Position numbers and translations under genes: made by a program. The notes under the pieces were generated by a model. That model was given only the letters and a program-made list of their open reading frames with translations. It searched no databases and had not been told where the DNA came from. Of a stretch of 23,407 nucleotides of DNA, positions 15,489-23,335 are shown one piece after another. Position 1 is the stretch's first letter; the number at the start of each line of letters is the position of its first letter. Origin of the DNA: JARYMI01 sp037444845 (GTDB taxonomy: Bacteria; Acidobacteriota; Aminicenantia; Aminicenantales; UBA8522); assembly GCA_037444845.1 (NCBI GenBank), contig JBBILQ010000044.1, positions 1 to 23,407 of the forward strand, read 5' to 3'.

Positions 15489-16079
15489 ATGTTTACTGGA
15501 ATCATCCACCATCAGGGAGTTTTCAAGGGATACAGCCAAGGGAAAAAAGAAATATCCCTCGCTGTGCCTCCTTCGTTTCCTTCCCCGGCCAGCGGAGAAA
15601 GCGTGGCGGTGAACGGCGCCTGCCTCACTCTTTACAAGCGGGAAAAAGATATGCTTTTTTTTAACCTTTCTCAGGAAACCCTGGCACGGACAAACCTCGG
15701 CAGCCTCAGACCGGGCGAGCGGCTGAACCTGGAGCTTCCGCTGACGCTCGAATCTTTGCTCAGCGGACATCTCCTAACTGGCCACGTCGACGGCCAAGGA
15801 CGGGTGATTCGGGTAACCATGAGGAGGCCAGGGAAAAGGCTGGCCATCTCATTCCCAGCAGAACTCCGGCCATACCTCATTCCCAGGGGATCCATCGCTG
15901 TCAACGGAGTCAGCCTCACCGTGGCCGTGCTAAGGGCATCGTCTTTCGAGGTCGAGCTCATCCCTGTTACTCTCGATAAATCAAACCTGACACGCCTAAG
16001 ACCGGGTCATCTGGTCAACCTGGAGTGTGACATCTTGGGCAAATACGTGTATAATTGTCTTGCCTTTTCCGGCCATTAG
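15489..16079 (+). CDS. ribE: Riboflavin synthase, alpha subunit
   Basis: Riboflavin synthase dismutates two 6,7-dimethyl-8-ribityllumazine molecules into riboflavin and a pyrimidine. The 196-residue protein shows the two tandem lumazine-binding barrels: MFTGIIHHQGV start, SVAVNGACLT and SGHLLTGHVDG in the first, then SIAVNGVSLTVA, IPVTLDKSNL and LECDILGKYV in the second. It is slightly shorter than many homologues, but all repeats are present. Its substrate needs lumazine synthase (RibH), which is not in the window. An AAGGAT ribosome site lies inside the ribD 3' end. Confidence 0.95.
   Translation: MFTGIIHHQGVFKGYSQGKKEISLAVPPSFPSPASGESVAVNGACLTLYKREKDMLFFNLSQETLARTNLGSLRPGERLNLELPLTLESLLSGHLLTGHVDGQGRVIRVTMRRPGKRLAISFPAELRPYLIPRGSIAVNGVSLTVAVLRASSFEVELIPVTLDKSNLTRLRPGHLVNLECDILGKYVYNCLAFSGH
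16027..16055 (+). promoter_or_regulatory. Possible internal promoter for ribBA
   Basis: GTGACA at 16027-16032 and TATAAT at 16050-16055 are 17 bases apart, inside the 3' end of ribE. A start near 16062 would leave a 34-base leader to the ribBA ATG, with AAAGG at 16083-16087 as ribosome site. The sequence also encodes the conserved RibE C-terminus, so the match may be chance. Confidence 0.4.
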
Positions 16080-16095
16080 ATCAAAGGTTACGTCC

Positions 16096-17313
16096 ATGGA
16101 AACTGAACCAAAAACGATTTCTGTCGAACAGGCCCTCGAGGAAATCAAGGCCGGCCATCTGATTATTATCGTTGATGATGAAGACAGGGAGAATGAAGGT
16201 GACCTCATGGTGGCCGCCGAGAAAACGACCCCCGAGATCATCAATTTTATGACCAGGAACGGCCGCGGGCTGATTTGCCTCCCGTTGACAAAGAAACGGC
16301 TGGATGAGCTCCAGCTACCGTTGATGGTCCGTGAAAACACATCGCGCTTTGAGACGGCCTTCACGATTTCCATTGATGCCAATGAGGGTGTAACGACCGG
16401 CATCTCCGCCTATGACCGGGCTCGGACTGTCCTGGTAGCAATCGACCCGAATGCAAAACCTTCCGACCTCGTCCGGCCAGGCCACGTCTTTCCCCTTCAA
16501 GCCAGAGAAGGCGGCGTCCTGGCCAGGGCCGGCCAGACCGAAGCCGCTGTGGACCTGGCCCGTCTGGCAGGCCTCAACCCGGCGGGAGTCATCTGCGAGA
16601 TCATGAACGAGGACGGGACCATGGCCCGGATGCCCCAGCTTGAAAAATTCAGCAGAGAGCACCGTATCCCCATTCTCACGATCGCCGACCTCATCCAGTA
16701 CCGGATGAGACACGAAAGCCTGGTCAGGAAGATCGAAGAAGCTGACTTGCCCACAAAGCACGGCTGTTTTCGAGTTTATGTTTACGAGGACACGATTCAC
16801 CGAGAAAACCATATCGCTTTGGTCAAGGGAGCGATCGACAAGGGTGAACCGATCTTGGTCCGCGCCCATTCTCAATGTTTGACAGGCGATACGCTCGGTT
16901 CCACGCGCTGCGACTGCGGGGACCAGCTCCACCGCTCCATGGAGATGATCGAAAGGGAGGGAAAAGGCGTCATCCTCTATATCCTCAACCAGGAAGGCCG
17001 GGGGATCGGCCTGATCAATAAGATCAAAGCTTATGCCCTTCAAGATCAGGGAGAAGACACGGTGGAAGCCAACCAAAAACTGGGCTTCAGGCCCGACCAG
17101 AGAGATTATGGCATCGGAGCCCAGATTCTCGTCTCCCTGGGAGTCAAGAAAATCAGGTTGATGACAAATAACCCAAGGAAGTTCATCGGCCTCGCCGGTT
17201 ACGGCCTTGAGATCGTGGACCGTGTCCCCATCGAAGTTCCCCCCAACCGCACGAACCTCAAATACCTCAAGACCAAGAAAGAAAAAATGGGGCATATTCT
17301 GGAATTGGTTTGA
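16096..17313 (+). CDS. ribBA: Bifunctional 3,4-dihydroxy-2-butanone-4-phosphate synthase / GTP cyclohydrolase II
   Basis: RibBA makes both starting materials of riboflavin: the four-carbon unit from ribulose-5-phosphate and the diaminopyrimidine from GTP. The 405-residue protein has the RibB domain at about 1-205, with DDEDRENEGD at 27-36 and RPGHVFPLQAREGGVLARAGQTEAAVDLA. The RibA domain runs from about 210 to 405, with the zinc cysteines in CLTGDTLGSTRCDCG, the catalytic NQEGRGIGL and LMTNNPRK near the end. Both active sites look complete. The ATG at 16096 has an AAAGG ribosome site; the frame is open upstream to 16027, overlapping ribE, but the extension is not family-like. Confidence 0.96.
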   Translation: METEPKTISVEQALEEIKAGHLIIIVDDEDRENEGDLMVAAEKTTPEIINFMTRNGRGLICLPLTKKRLDELQLPLMVRENTSRFETAFTISIDANEGVTTGISAYDRARTVLVAIDPNAKPSDLVRPGHVFPLQAREGGVLARAGQTEAAVDLARLAGLNPAGVICEIMNEDGTMARMPQLEKFSREHRIPILTIADLIQYRMRHESLVRKIEEADLPTKHGCFRVYVYEDTIHRENHIALVKGAIDKGEPILVRAHSQCLTGDTLGSTRCDCGDQLHRSMEMIEREGKGVILYILNQEGRGIGLINKIKAYALQDQGEDTVEANQKLGFRPDQRDYGIGAQILVSLGVKKIRLMTNNPRKFIGLAGYGLEIVDRVPIEVPPNRTNLKYLKTKKEKMGHILELV

Positions 17314-17348
17314 TTTCTTCGAATATCATTGCCAGACGTTAGGCGGCC

Positions 17349-18128
17349 ATGACGCGGGAGGAATTCTCGGCAAAGTTCTTGCCCCTTTCTCCTCACGAAA
17401 AGGTCAAGTTTCTCTATACTCATATCGACAGCCTTTCCAAAAGAGAACGAATCTTTTTCCTCCTCAATCTCCTCCAAGCTGAGGACACTTCCCCTTTGGT
17501 CAAGGCGACGAGTCTCAAGTTCTTAAGAGAAGCCTCTTATCAGGAATTCGAACTGTACAAAAAATATGCCGACGACAACTTCAGGGCTTTGAGCAACGCC
17601 GCCAAGAGGGCGGTCAAGGAATTCGAGGACAAGGAAAAAAGGAACCGTTACTACATGGACTCCGTCCTCCGCAAGCTGGCTTCTCTCGACGACAAGGCAA
17701 GACGCCTGAAAATCCTTAAGGCGATCGCCAGGCTCAACGCCACCTGGGTGTTCAGGGTGTTGTTAGAATCGCTGGCTGACCCCTGCGAGACGATCCGAGA
17801 CTACCTGGTCAAGGAACTGAGCCAGAGAGAGGTCTGGAGCCTCAACCCCTTCTATGAAAGACTAAAAAAATCTCCTTGGTATCTCAGGAGCGCTGTCGTT
17901 AAAATATTAGGCCTGAGAAAAGACAACGCAGCTCTCCCCCATATCGAACTCCTCCTCGGTGATTCCAACGTGGACGTGCGCAAGTGCGCGGCCGACGCTC
18001 TCGGTGAGATCGACGGCAAAGAGGTGCTGGCTCTTCTGGTCAAGCTGACAAAAGACAAAAGCATTTATGTCAGGAGTGCTGCAGCTGAGGCCATGCGCAA
18101 GGTTAGCCGCGTCAGGTTCAGCGGCTAA
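17349..18128 (+). CDS. HEAT-repeat protein of unknown function
   Basis: This 259-residue protein has no signal peptide or membrane segment and is probably cytoplasmic. Helical HEAT-like repeats are clearest in the second half: SAVVKILGLRKDNAALPHIELLLGD, SNVDVRKCAADALGEIDGKEV and LALLVKLTKDKSIYVRSAAAEAMRKV. These carry the typical V-R-x-x-A-A-x-A-L-G spacing. Earlier segments (RLKILKAIARL, ADPCETIRDYLVKELSQ) look like more divergent repeats. Such proteins usually serve as protein-binding scaffolds, and no enzyme motif is visible. It begins 35 bases after ribBA with AGGCGG just before the ATG, where ribH often lies in riboflavin clusters. A link to riboflavin is only positional. Confidence 0.8.
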   Translation: MTREEFSAKFLPLSPHEKVKFLYTHIDSLSKRERIFFLLNLLQAEDTSPLVKATSLKFLREASYQEFELYKKYADDNFRALSNAAKRAVKEFEDKEKRNRYYMDSVLRKLASLDDKARRLKILKAIARLNATWVFRVLLESLADPCETIRDYLVKELSQREVWSLNPFYERLKKSPWYLRSAVVKILGLRKDNAALPHIELLLGDSNVDVRKCAADALGEIDGKEVLALLVKLTKDKSIYVRSAAAEAMRKVSRVRFSG

Positions 18129-18144
18129 AAAAGGCGTCTTATCA

Positions 18145-18612
18145 TTAGCCCGCCGCTTCTTCGGGCGAGCTCTTCCTCGATTCCAGGATGAAAGTCACAG
18201 GCCCTTCATTGACAAGCTGAACATCCATAATGGCTTGGAAGGCGCCGGTCTCCACTTTAAAGCCTTTCGCTCGAACCCAGGCCACAAATTCTTTGAATCG
18301 TTCTTCCGCTCTCTCTGGCTCCTCGGCGCTGTCAAAACTGGGCCGCCTTCCCTTTCTCGTCGAGGCAGCCAGGGTGAACTGCGAGACGGCCAGCACCTCG
18401 CCGTTGATGTCAGTCAGTGAAAGGTTCATCTTTCCTTCCCGGTCTGGAAAAATGCGCAGCTCAACCGATTTCCGGGCCAGAAACTCAACATCTTCTTTGC
18501 CGTCTCCTCTTTCGACACCGATGAACAGGAGAATTCCCCTGCTGATTTTCCCCGCCACCTGGCCCGCCACCTCCACAGATGCCTGTTTCACCCGCTGTAA
18601 CACCACTCTCAA
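18145..18612 (-). CDS. dtd: D-aminoacyl-tRNA deacylase Dtd
   Basis: Dtd removes D-amino acids (and mischarged glycine) from tRNAs. The 155-residue protein starts MRVVLQRVKQASVEV and carries the active-site SQFTLAASTRKGRRPSF motif (normally SQFTLYADTRKG) and the C-terminal NEGPVTFIL with the Gly-cisPro element (normally NDGPVT). It begins with TTG at 18612, supported by a strong GGGAGG ribosome site seven bases upstream. Its transcription would start in the short divergent region shared with rpsT, where an AT-rich TATGATAAAAT stretch on the minus strand overlaps the rpsT -10. No good -35 is seen for dtd. It ends 16 bases from the convergent HEAT gene. Confidence 0.94.
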   Translation of the reverse strand: MRVVLQRVKQASVEVAGQVAGKISRGILLFIGVERGDGKEDVEFLARKSVELRIFPDREGKMNLSLTDINGEVLAVSQFTLAASTRKGRRPSFDSAEEPERAEERFKEFVAWVRAKGFKVETGAFQAIMDVQLVNEGPVTFILESRKSSPEEAAG

Positions 18613-18626
18613 TCCTTTTCCTCCCG

Positions 18627-18655
18627 TTGACTTTAAGGAGAGGATATTTTATCAT
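18627..18655 (+). promoter_or_regulatory. Promoter of rpsT
   Basis: The -35 TTGACT is at 18627-18632 and the -10 TATCAT at 18650-18655, with a 17-base spacer. A start near 18662 gives a leader of about 19 bases that includes an AAGGAG ribosome site at 18669-18674. The -35 adjoins the dtd ribosome site on the opposite strand. Confidence 0.72.
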
Positions 18656-18680
18656 ACTTTTCCAGGACAAGGAGAAAAAA

Positions 18681-18959
18681 ATGGCTTATCATCGTTCGGC
18701 GGTCCGGCAGTGGCGCCGCAGTCTGCGCAGGAACGTCATTAACCGAAGGACCAAGTCAACTCTTCGATCTCAGATAAAAAGACTGCGAACGGCTGTCCAG
18801 GAAAAAAACAAGGAAACCGCTGTCAAGCTTCTTCCAAAAACCATGTCGCTGGTCGACAAATCGGTTAAGAAGGGAGCGATTCATAAAAACAAAGGCGCCC
18901 GCTACAAGTCCCGCCTGAGCCGGCAGGTGGAGCTCCTCAACCCTTCTCCCTCAAAGTAA
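18681..18959 (+). CDS. rpsT: Small ribosomal subunit protein S20
   Basis: S20 binds 16S rRNA early in 30S assembly. The 92-residue, very basic protein has the family pattern: SAVRQWRRSLRRNVINRRTKSTLRSQIKRL, then a helix ending with LLPKTMSLVDKSVKKGAIHKN and KGARYKSRLSRQV. The ATG at 18681 has an AAGGAG site with six-base spacing. The gene is a single-gene unit with its own promoter. Its last 23 bases overlap the end of the convergent holA, and no terminator hairpin is visible. Confidence 0.97.
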   Translation: MAYHRSAVRQWRRSLRRNVINRRTKSTLRSQIKRLRTAVQEKNKETAVKLLPKTMSLVDKSVKKGAIHKNKGARYKSRLSRQVELLNPSPSK

Positions 18960-20037
18960 AACTGGTTTTCCCTTTCTGCTGCCCGATTTTCTTGCGGCAA
19001 TAATCATAAACAAAAGCCTCGAGGAGAACCTGAGCTGATGCATCCGACGTCTTGATCAGCAAGTCAATCCGTTCGAGCTCAGCGATGATTCCCCTCAGGT
19101 CAACAAAGGAAAAGTCCTCCACGAGGGAGAAAAATTCTTTGAACCTGGCCTGATAAAACGAAAAACTCTCCTGGATATGAGGTTTCAGCCTGGCGAAGAT
19201 CTCCTTCTTCTCTCTCTTCTCTTTTAGCCAGACCTTGGCCGCCAGGATATCCCGGAAAAAATTGGCCGTGACGGACAGGATGTACTCGGGCTTGATGCCC
19301 TCTTTGAAGAGCTGGTTGAGAACGAGGACAATCTGCCGGAAATCACTCCTTCCCAGGCTGTCGGAAAGTTCCCATTGGACAAAAGTTTTAACCCAGTCAC
19401 AAACCTGGTTGACGTCGTCGATGTCGACCGCCTTCTTATCAGCCGCGAAACTGACGATCTTTTCCAGTTCGTTGGCCAGCCTTCTGAGGTCGTTGCCGAT
19501 GATTTCCGCTAAACGCCTTTTCGCTTCGGGCGTGGCCAGCTTCCCTTTCTCCCCGAGTTTTTTATCCATCCAGAGAGAGAGACTTCCTTCTTTAAGCGGC
19601 TTAAGCTCTTTGAGGCAGACCGAAGCAGCCGGCAGTCTGGAGAAGAACCTCACCAAGGGATGGCTTTTCCTGACCGCCCCGGCCAAGATTATGACCAGCA
19701 CTGTTCTTGACGAGGGCGATCGAAAATAGTCCTTGATGATTGATTCTTCCAGCGGAGAAAGCTTGACTTCGCTGTCTCCGTTTATATCAACAACGACAAT
19801 CCTCCACGGAGAGAAGAAAAAAGGGGTTGTGCGGGCCAGGTCGATGAGGTCGGCCCAACGGGTATCCTCAAGAGCAAACCTCTCCAGGTTAAAATCCTGT
19901 CCTTCAGGAGAAATCAAGGCATCCTTCAACTCGCGGACAAATTCATCGGCGAGATACGTTTCCTCTCCGTAAAGAAAAAAACACGGACGAAGATGATCCT
20001 CCTTGATTTCACTGCCGAGCAGGTAACTGAAAGCCAT
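18937..20037 (-). CDS. holA: DNA polymerase III subunit delta
   Basis: The delta subunit opens the beta sliding clamp within the clamp-loader complex. The 366-residue protein matches HolA: CFFLYGEETYLADEFVRELKD near 23-43, FFFSPWRIVVVD, LVIILAGAVRKSHPLVRFF, then the helical lid and collar with LAEIIGNDLRRLANELEKIVSF and a C-terminal LERIDLLIKTS segment. I chose the ATG at 20037, directly after the lptE stop codon (one base between). The longer open frame to 20217 overlaps lptE and is not family-like. The order leuS-lptE-holA is also found in E. coli. Confidence 0.93.
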   Translation of the reverse strand: MAFSYLLGSEIKEDHLRPCFFLYGEETYLADEFVRELKDALISPEGQDFNLERFALEDTRWADLIDLARTTPFFFSPWRIVVVDINGDSEVKLSPLEESIIKDYFRSPSSRTVLVIILAGAVRKSHPLVRFFSRLPAASVCLKELKPLKEGSLSLWMDKKLGEKGKLATPEAKRRLAEIIGNDLRRLANELEKIVSFAADKKAVDIDDVNQVCDWVKTFVQWELSDSLGRSDFRQIVLVLNQLFKEGIKPEYILSVTANFFRDILAAKVWLKEKREKKEIFARLKPHIQESFSFYQARFKEFFSLVEDFSFVDLRGIIAELERIDLLIKTSDASAQVLLEAFVYDYCRKKIGQQKGKTSFTLREKG

Positions 20038-20038
20038 C

Positions 20039-20548
20039 CTAAAAGCCCTCGAGGATCGTGATGACCAAGCTGCGGGCAAATTTTTCGGCCACTTTGTTGA
20101 TCGCCTGAGTTTCCCAGGTCTCAAAGTCTGTCCCCTGAGGAACTTCGTATTCTTCCAGGTAAACGAAGTTAGGGTTGGAAAAAATGATCTTCTGGCTGGC
20201 CACGTCGCGCAGCACAATCTTGGCCACGACGGTGATGTTGTAGCGGTCGGCCGTGTTCTGATCAGAAAAAGCGATCGGGTTAACGGAAAAGGATGTGATC
20301 TCTCCGATCAAGAGGGCGTCCGCGGTCCCGGGGTCAGCCGAAATCTCCACTTTTCCCCTGGCCACAAGCTCATTGATGACACTCTGGGTCAACTTCACGT
20401 CCAGCTCAAAGCGGGTCGTCTGGTTCTTGAACATCGGAATGCTGATCCTCTTGACATGAGACGGGAGAAAGCTCCCGGTCCCCCGTAAATGATAACCGCA
20501 GTGGATGAGGAAAAGACAGGCGCAGACAAGCCCGGCCGTTTTTTTCAT
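20039..20548 (-). CDS. lptE: LPS assembly lipoprotein LptE
   Basis: LptE is an outer-membrane lipoprotein that plugs LptD, the channel that places lipopolysaccharide at the cell surface. The 169-residue protein starts with a lipoprotein signal and LFLIHC, with Cys17 as the likely lipidation site. The His before the Cys is unusual. CGYHLRGTGSFLPSHVKRISIPMFKNQTTRFELD follows, in two stretches typical of LptE, then the ALLIGEITSF and ITVVAKIVLRD strands. Two adjacent ATGs exist at 20551 and 20548; the second fits the GGAGG ribosome site better (4 bases against 1). It follows leuS after about 10 bases. Confidence 0.9.
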   Translation of the reverse strand: MKKTAGLVCACLFLIHCGYHLRGTGSFLPSHVKRISIPMFKNQTTRFELDVKLTQSVINELVARGKVEISADPGTADALLIGEITSFSVNPIAFSDQNTADRYNITVVAKIVLRDVASQKIIFSNPNFVYLEEYEVPQGTDFETWETQAINKVAEKFARSLVITILEGF

Positions 20549-20558
20549 CATCCCTCCG

Positions 20559-23051
20559 CTAAACGACGATATTGACCAGTTTATTCTCGACGCAGATAAC
20601 CTTCCTGACCTCTCTGCCGGCAACAAGCGCGCGGATGCGCTCGAGATGAAGCGCCCGCAGACGCATGTCCTCTTCCGAGATCCCCGCCTCCGCTTCAAAT
20701 TTATCCCTGAGCTTGCCGTTGACCTGAACAATCACCGTCACTTTTTCCTCTTTCGCCAGTTCAGGATCGAACGCCGGCCATGGATAACGAGCCAGGAGCT
20801 CTTTGTGCCCCGTCCTTTCCCAGAGCTCCTCGCACAGATGAGGAGCGAAGGGAGAGAGGAGAATGATCAAGTTTTCCAGGGCCAGGCGCAAGATTTCCCG
20901 GCCATCCTGGCTCTTTTCTAAGGCGTCTTTGACTCTTCTGATGAGGTTATAGAGCTCCATGATTGAGCTTATCGCTGTGTTCAGGTGAAACCTTTTTTCG
21001 ATATCCTCGCCGACTTTCCTGATCGTTTGATGAGTTTTCTTCAACACCAGCACGCCCGCTTCCCCGCCTCGGCCGGACGGCCCGGACGACGGCCGGCTTC
21101 TTTCCTCGAAGATATCCCTGTTTTCCTCTATAACTGACCAGACTCTATTAAGGAAACGGAAACACCCCTCAATTCCTTCCTCGGTCCAGGCAAATTCCTT
21201 CTCGGGCGGAGAGGCGAAAAGGATAAAAAGCCTGAGCGCATCGGCTCCGTATTCCTCGATCATATCATCCGGATAGACGACGTTTCCCCTGGATTTGGAC
21301 ATGGCTGCGCCGTCTTTCGTGACCATGCCCTGCGCCAGGTAATGAGGGAAAGGCTCGGAGATCGTCGTGGACCCTAAGTCCCTGAGGACAAGAGTAAAAA
21401 ACCGGGAATAGATCAGGTGGAGGATGGCGTGCTCGACACCGCCTATGTAAAGGTCAATAGGAAGCCAGTAAGAGGCAATGTTGGGGTCAAACGGTGCTTT
21501 CCGTTCATGGGGCGTGGTGTATCGGAAGAAGTACCAGGAGGAGTCGAAGAACGTGTCCATCGTGTCCGTCTCACGCCTGGCCTTTCCGCCGCATTTCGGG
21601 CAGACAGCGTTCACGAACTCGGGCACTTTTTCCAGCGGAGAACCTTCTTCCCCTGTAAATGTCACATTCGACGGAAGCTCCACGGGAAGGTCTTTGTCAG
21701 GAACGCCGACGGTTCCGCATTTCTCACAGTAGAGGATTGGAATTGGCGTTCCCCAGTAACGCTGTCTGGAAATCCCCCAGTCCCGGAGCCGGTAAACCGT
21801 GCTTTTGCTGCCGAACCCTTTTTGGCGGGCATATTCGGCCATCTCTTCTATGGCCAGGCTTGATTTCAATCCTGAAAAGGGGCCCGAATTGACCAAAACG
21901 CCCTCTCCTTCGAAAGCTTTTTCCAGCGGGCCCTTGAAATCGGGATTCTCCTCAGGAGCGATGACGACTCTAATCTCCAGCCCGTACTTCAGGGCAAACT
22001 CAAAATCCCTCTGGTCGTGAGCCGGGACGGCCATCACAGCGCCAGTCCCATAATCCATCAGCACGTAATTGGCGATCCAGACGGGGATTTTTTCACCGGA
22101 AAAGGGGTTGATAACTTTCTTCCCCGTGTCCACTCCGGCCTTTTCTTCTTCTCCCGGCCTCCTTTTCATCCGGGCTTCCCTGATGCTCCGGCCAATCCAG
22201 TCCTGAATCCCCGCCTTATCCTTCCGGTCCGTAATAAGCTCCTGGCTGAACGGATGCTCGGGCGAAAGAAGCAAGAAGGTGGCGCCGTAGATGGTGTCGA
22301 TCCTGGTGGTGAAGACGTCAACGGACAGGGATGAATTCTCTAAGGCAAAAGAAAGGAGAGCGCCCTCGCTTTCTCCTATCCAGTTCTTCTGCATCAGGAG
22401 GACGTGTTCCGGCCATTTCTCCAGTATCCCGTGCCCCTCCAGGAGCTCCCGCGCATAAGCCGTGATCTTGAGGAACCAATGGTCCATCTCTTTTTGCTCG
22501 ACGACCGAATCGCAGCGCCAGCAGGCTCCGCCCGCTGCCTGTTCGTTGGCCAGGACAGTCCGGCACTGCGGGCACCAGTTCACCCAGCTTTTTTTGCGGA
22601 AGGCCAGGCCTCGCTCGAACATTCTCAGAAAAATCCACTGATTCCACTTGTAGTATTCGGGAAGACAGGTGTTGATCTCCCTGGACCAGTCGTAACTGCA
22701 GCCAAGTCTCTTTAGCTGGGTCCTCATGTGGCCGATGTTATCGAGCGTCCACTTTTGAGGATGAACCCCGTGCTGGATGGCCGCATTCTCCGCGGGCATC
22801 CCCAGGGCGTCCCAGCCTATCGGGTGGAGGACATTCAGGCCTTTCATGAGCTTGAGCCGCGATACCACGTCTCCGATCGTGTAGTTCCGGACATGTCCCA
22901 TGTGGATGCGGCCTGAGGGGTAGGGATACATTTCCAAGCAATAGTACTTTTTCTTCGAAGGCTCATCGAGGGCATGGAAAACTCTTCTCTCTTCCCAGGC
23001 CTTCTGCCACTTCGCCTCGATCTCCTGGAACGGATAGAAGCCTTTCGTCAT
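20559..23051 (-). CDS. leuS: Leucyl-tRNA synthetase
   Basis: LeuRS charges tRNA-Leu with leucine and edits mischarged products. The 830-residue class I synthetase has the HIGH-type HMGH at 49-52 in YPYPSGRIHMGHVRN and a zinc-finger-like CPQCRT...CWRCDS. The editing domain shows TTRIDTIYGATF and DYGTGAVMAVPAHDQRD. A second Cys pair, CEKCG...CPKCGG, comes before DTMDTFFDSSWYF. The KMSKS motif appears as AMSKS, and a C-terminal anticodon-binding domain follows. Length and order are those of bacterial LeuRS. The ATG at 23051 has no strong ribosome site. No T-box leader features were found upstream. Confidence 0.97.
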   Translation of the reverse strand: MTKGFYPFQEIEAKWQKAWEERRVFHALDEPSKKKYYCLEMYPYPSGRIHMGHVRNYTIGDVVSRLKLMKGLNVLHPIGWDALGMPAENAAIQHGVHPQKWTLDNIGHMRTQLKRLGCSYDWSREINTCLPEYYKWNQWIFLRMFERGLAFRKKSWVNWCPQCRTVLANEQAAGGACWRCDSVVEQKEMDHWFLKITAYARELLEGHGILEKWPEHVLLMQKNWIGESEGALLSFALENSSLSVDVFTTRIDTIYGATFLLLSPEHPFSQELITDRKDKAGIQDWIGRSIREARMKRRPGEEEKAGVDTGKKVINPFSGEKIPVWIANYVLMDYGTGAVMAVPAHDQRDFEFALKYGLEIRVVIAPEENPDFKGPLEKAFEGEGVLVNSGPFSGLKSSLAIEEMAEYARQKGFGSKSTVYRLRDWGISRQRYWGTPIPILYCEKCGTVGVPDKDLPVELPSNVTFTGEEGSPLEKVPEFVNAVCPKCGGKARRETDTMDTFFDSSWYFFRYTTPHERKAPFDPNIASYWLPIDLYIGGVEHAILHLIYSRFFTLVLRDLGSTTISEPFPHYLAQGMVTKDGAAMSKSRGNVVYPDDMIEEYGADALRLFILFASPPEKEFAWTEEGIEGCFRFLNRVWSVIEENRDIFEERSRPSSGPSGRGGEAGVLVLKKTHQTIRKVGEDIEKRFHLNTAISSIMELYNLIRRVKDALEKSQDGREILRLALENLIILLSPFAPHLCEELWERTGHKELLARYPWPAFDPELAKEEKVTVIVQVNGKLRDKFEAEAGISEEDMRLRALHLERIRALVAGREVRKVICVENKLVNIVV

Positions 23052-23102
23052 TGATCAGCTCATTTCTCTGTGGTAATGAAAAATTCTTAAATTCAACGAT
23101 AA

Positions 23103-23131
23103 ATATTATGGGCAGATCATTTAAAAGTCAA
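23103..23131 (-). promoter_or_regulatory. Promoter of the leuS-lptE-holA operon
   Basis: On the minus strand the -35 TTGACT is at 23131-23126 and the -10 TAATAT at 23108-23103, with a 17-base spacer. The predicted start is near 23096, leaving a leader of about 45 bases to the leuS ATG at 23051. Confidence 0.72.
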
Positions 23132-23306
23132 GGAACACAGCCTGCTTCTCGGGTGACCTCTTTGTCAGGACAAAGTTCGGCTGGCCCGGTCCAATGGGGA
23201 AACGGCTGCGCCGGCTGCATGAGCGTTCATGGAACCAGTTGTGCCTCATTCTAAATCTATTCAGTTTCTCTGGCAGCAACTCCAGAGCGGTAATTTTATA
23301 AGGAAA

Positions 23307-23335
23307 TTGCTTAGATGAGCGAATTTTGATAATTT
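23307..23335 (+). promoter_or_regulatory. Possible promoter of the right-edge gene
   Basis: TTGCTT at 23307-23312 and TAATTT at 23330-23335 are 17 bases apart. A start near 23342 would lie just before the GAGGAGG ribosome site and the ATG at 23358. The match is moderate. Confidence 0.4.

Noticed and set aside
16315..17295. Long open frame of 326 codons on the minus strand
   Set aside because: It is the antisense shadow of ribBA, whose protein shows all catalytic motifs. The antisense product has no recognisable domain.
23052..23300. T-box or other aminoacyl-tRNA-sensing leader for leuS
   Set aside because: The good leuS promoter at 23103-23131 leaves only about 45 bases of leader, too short for a T-box, and no T-box motif is seen.
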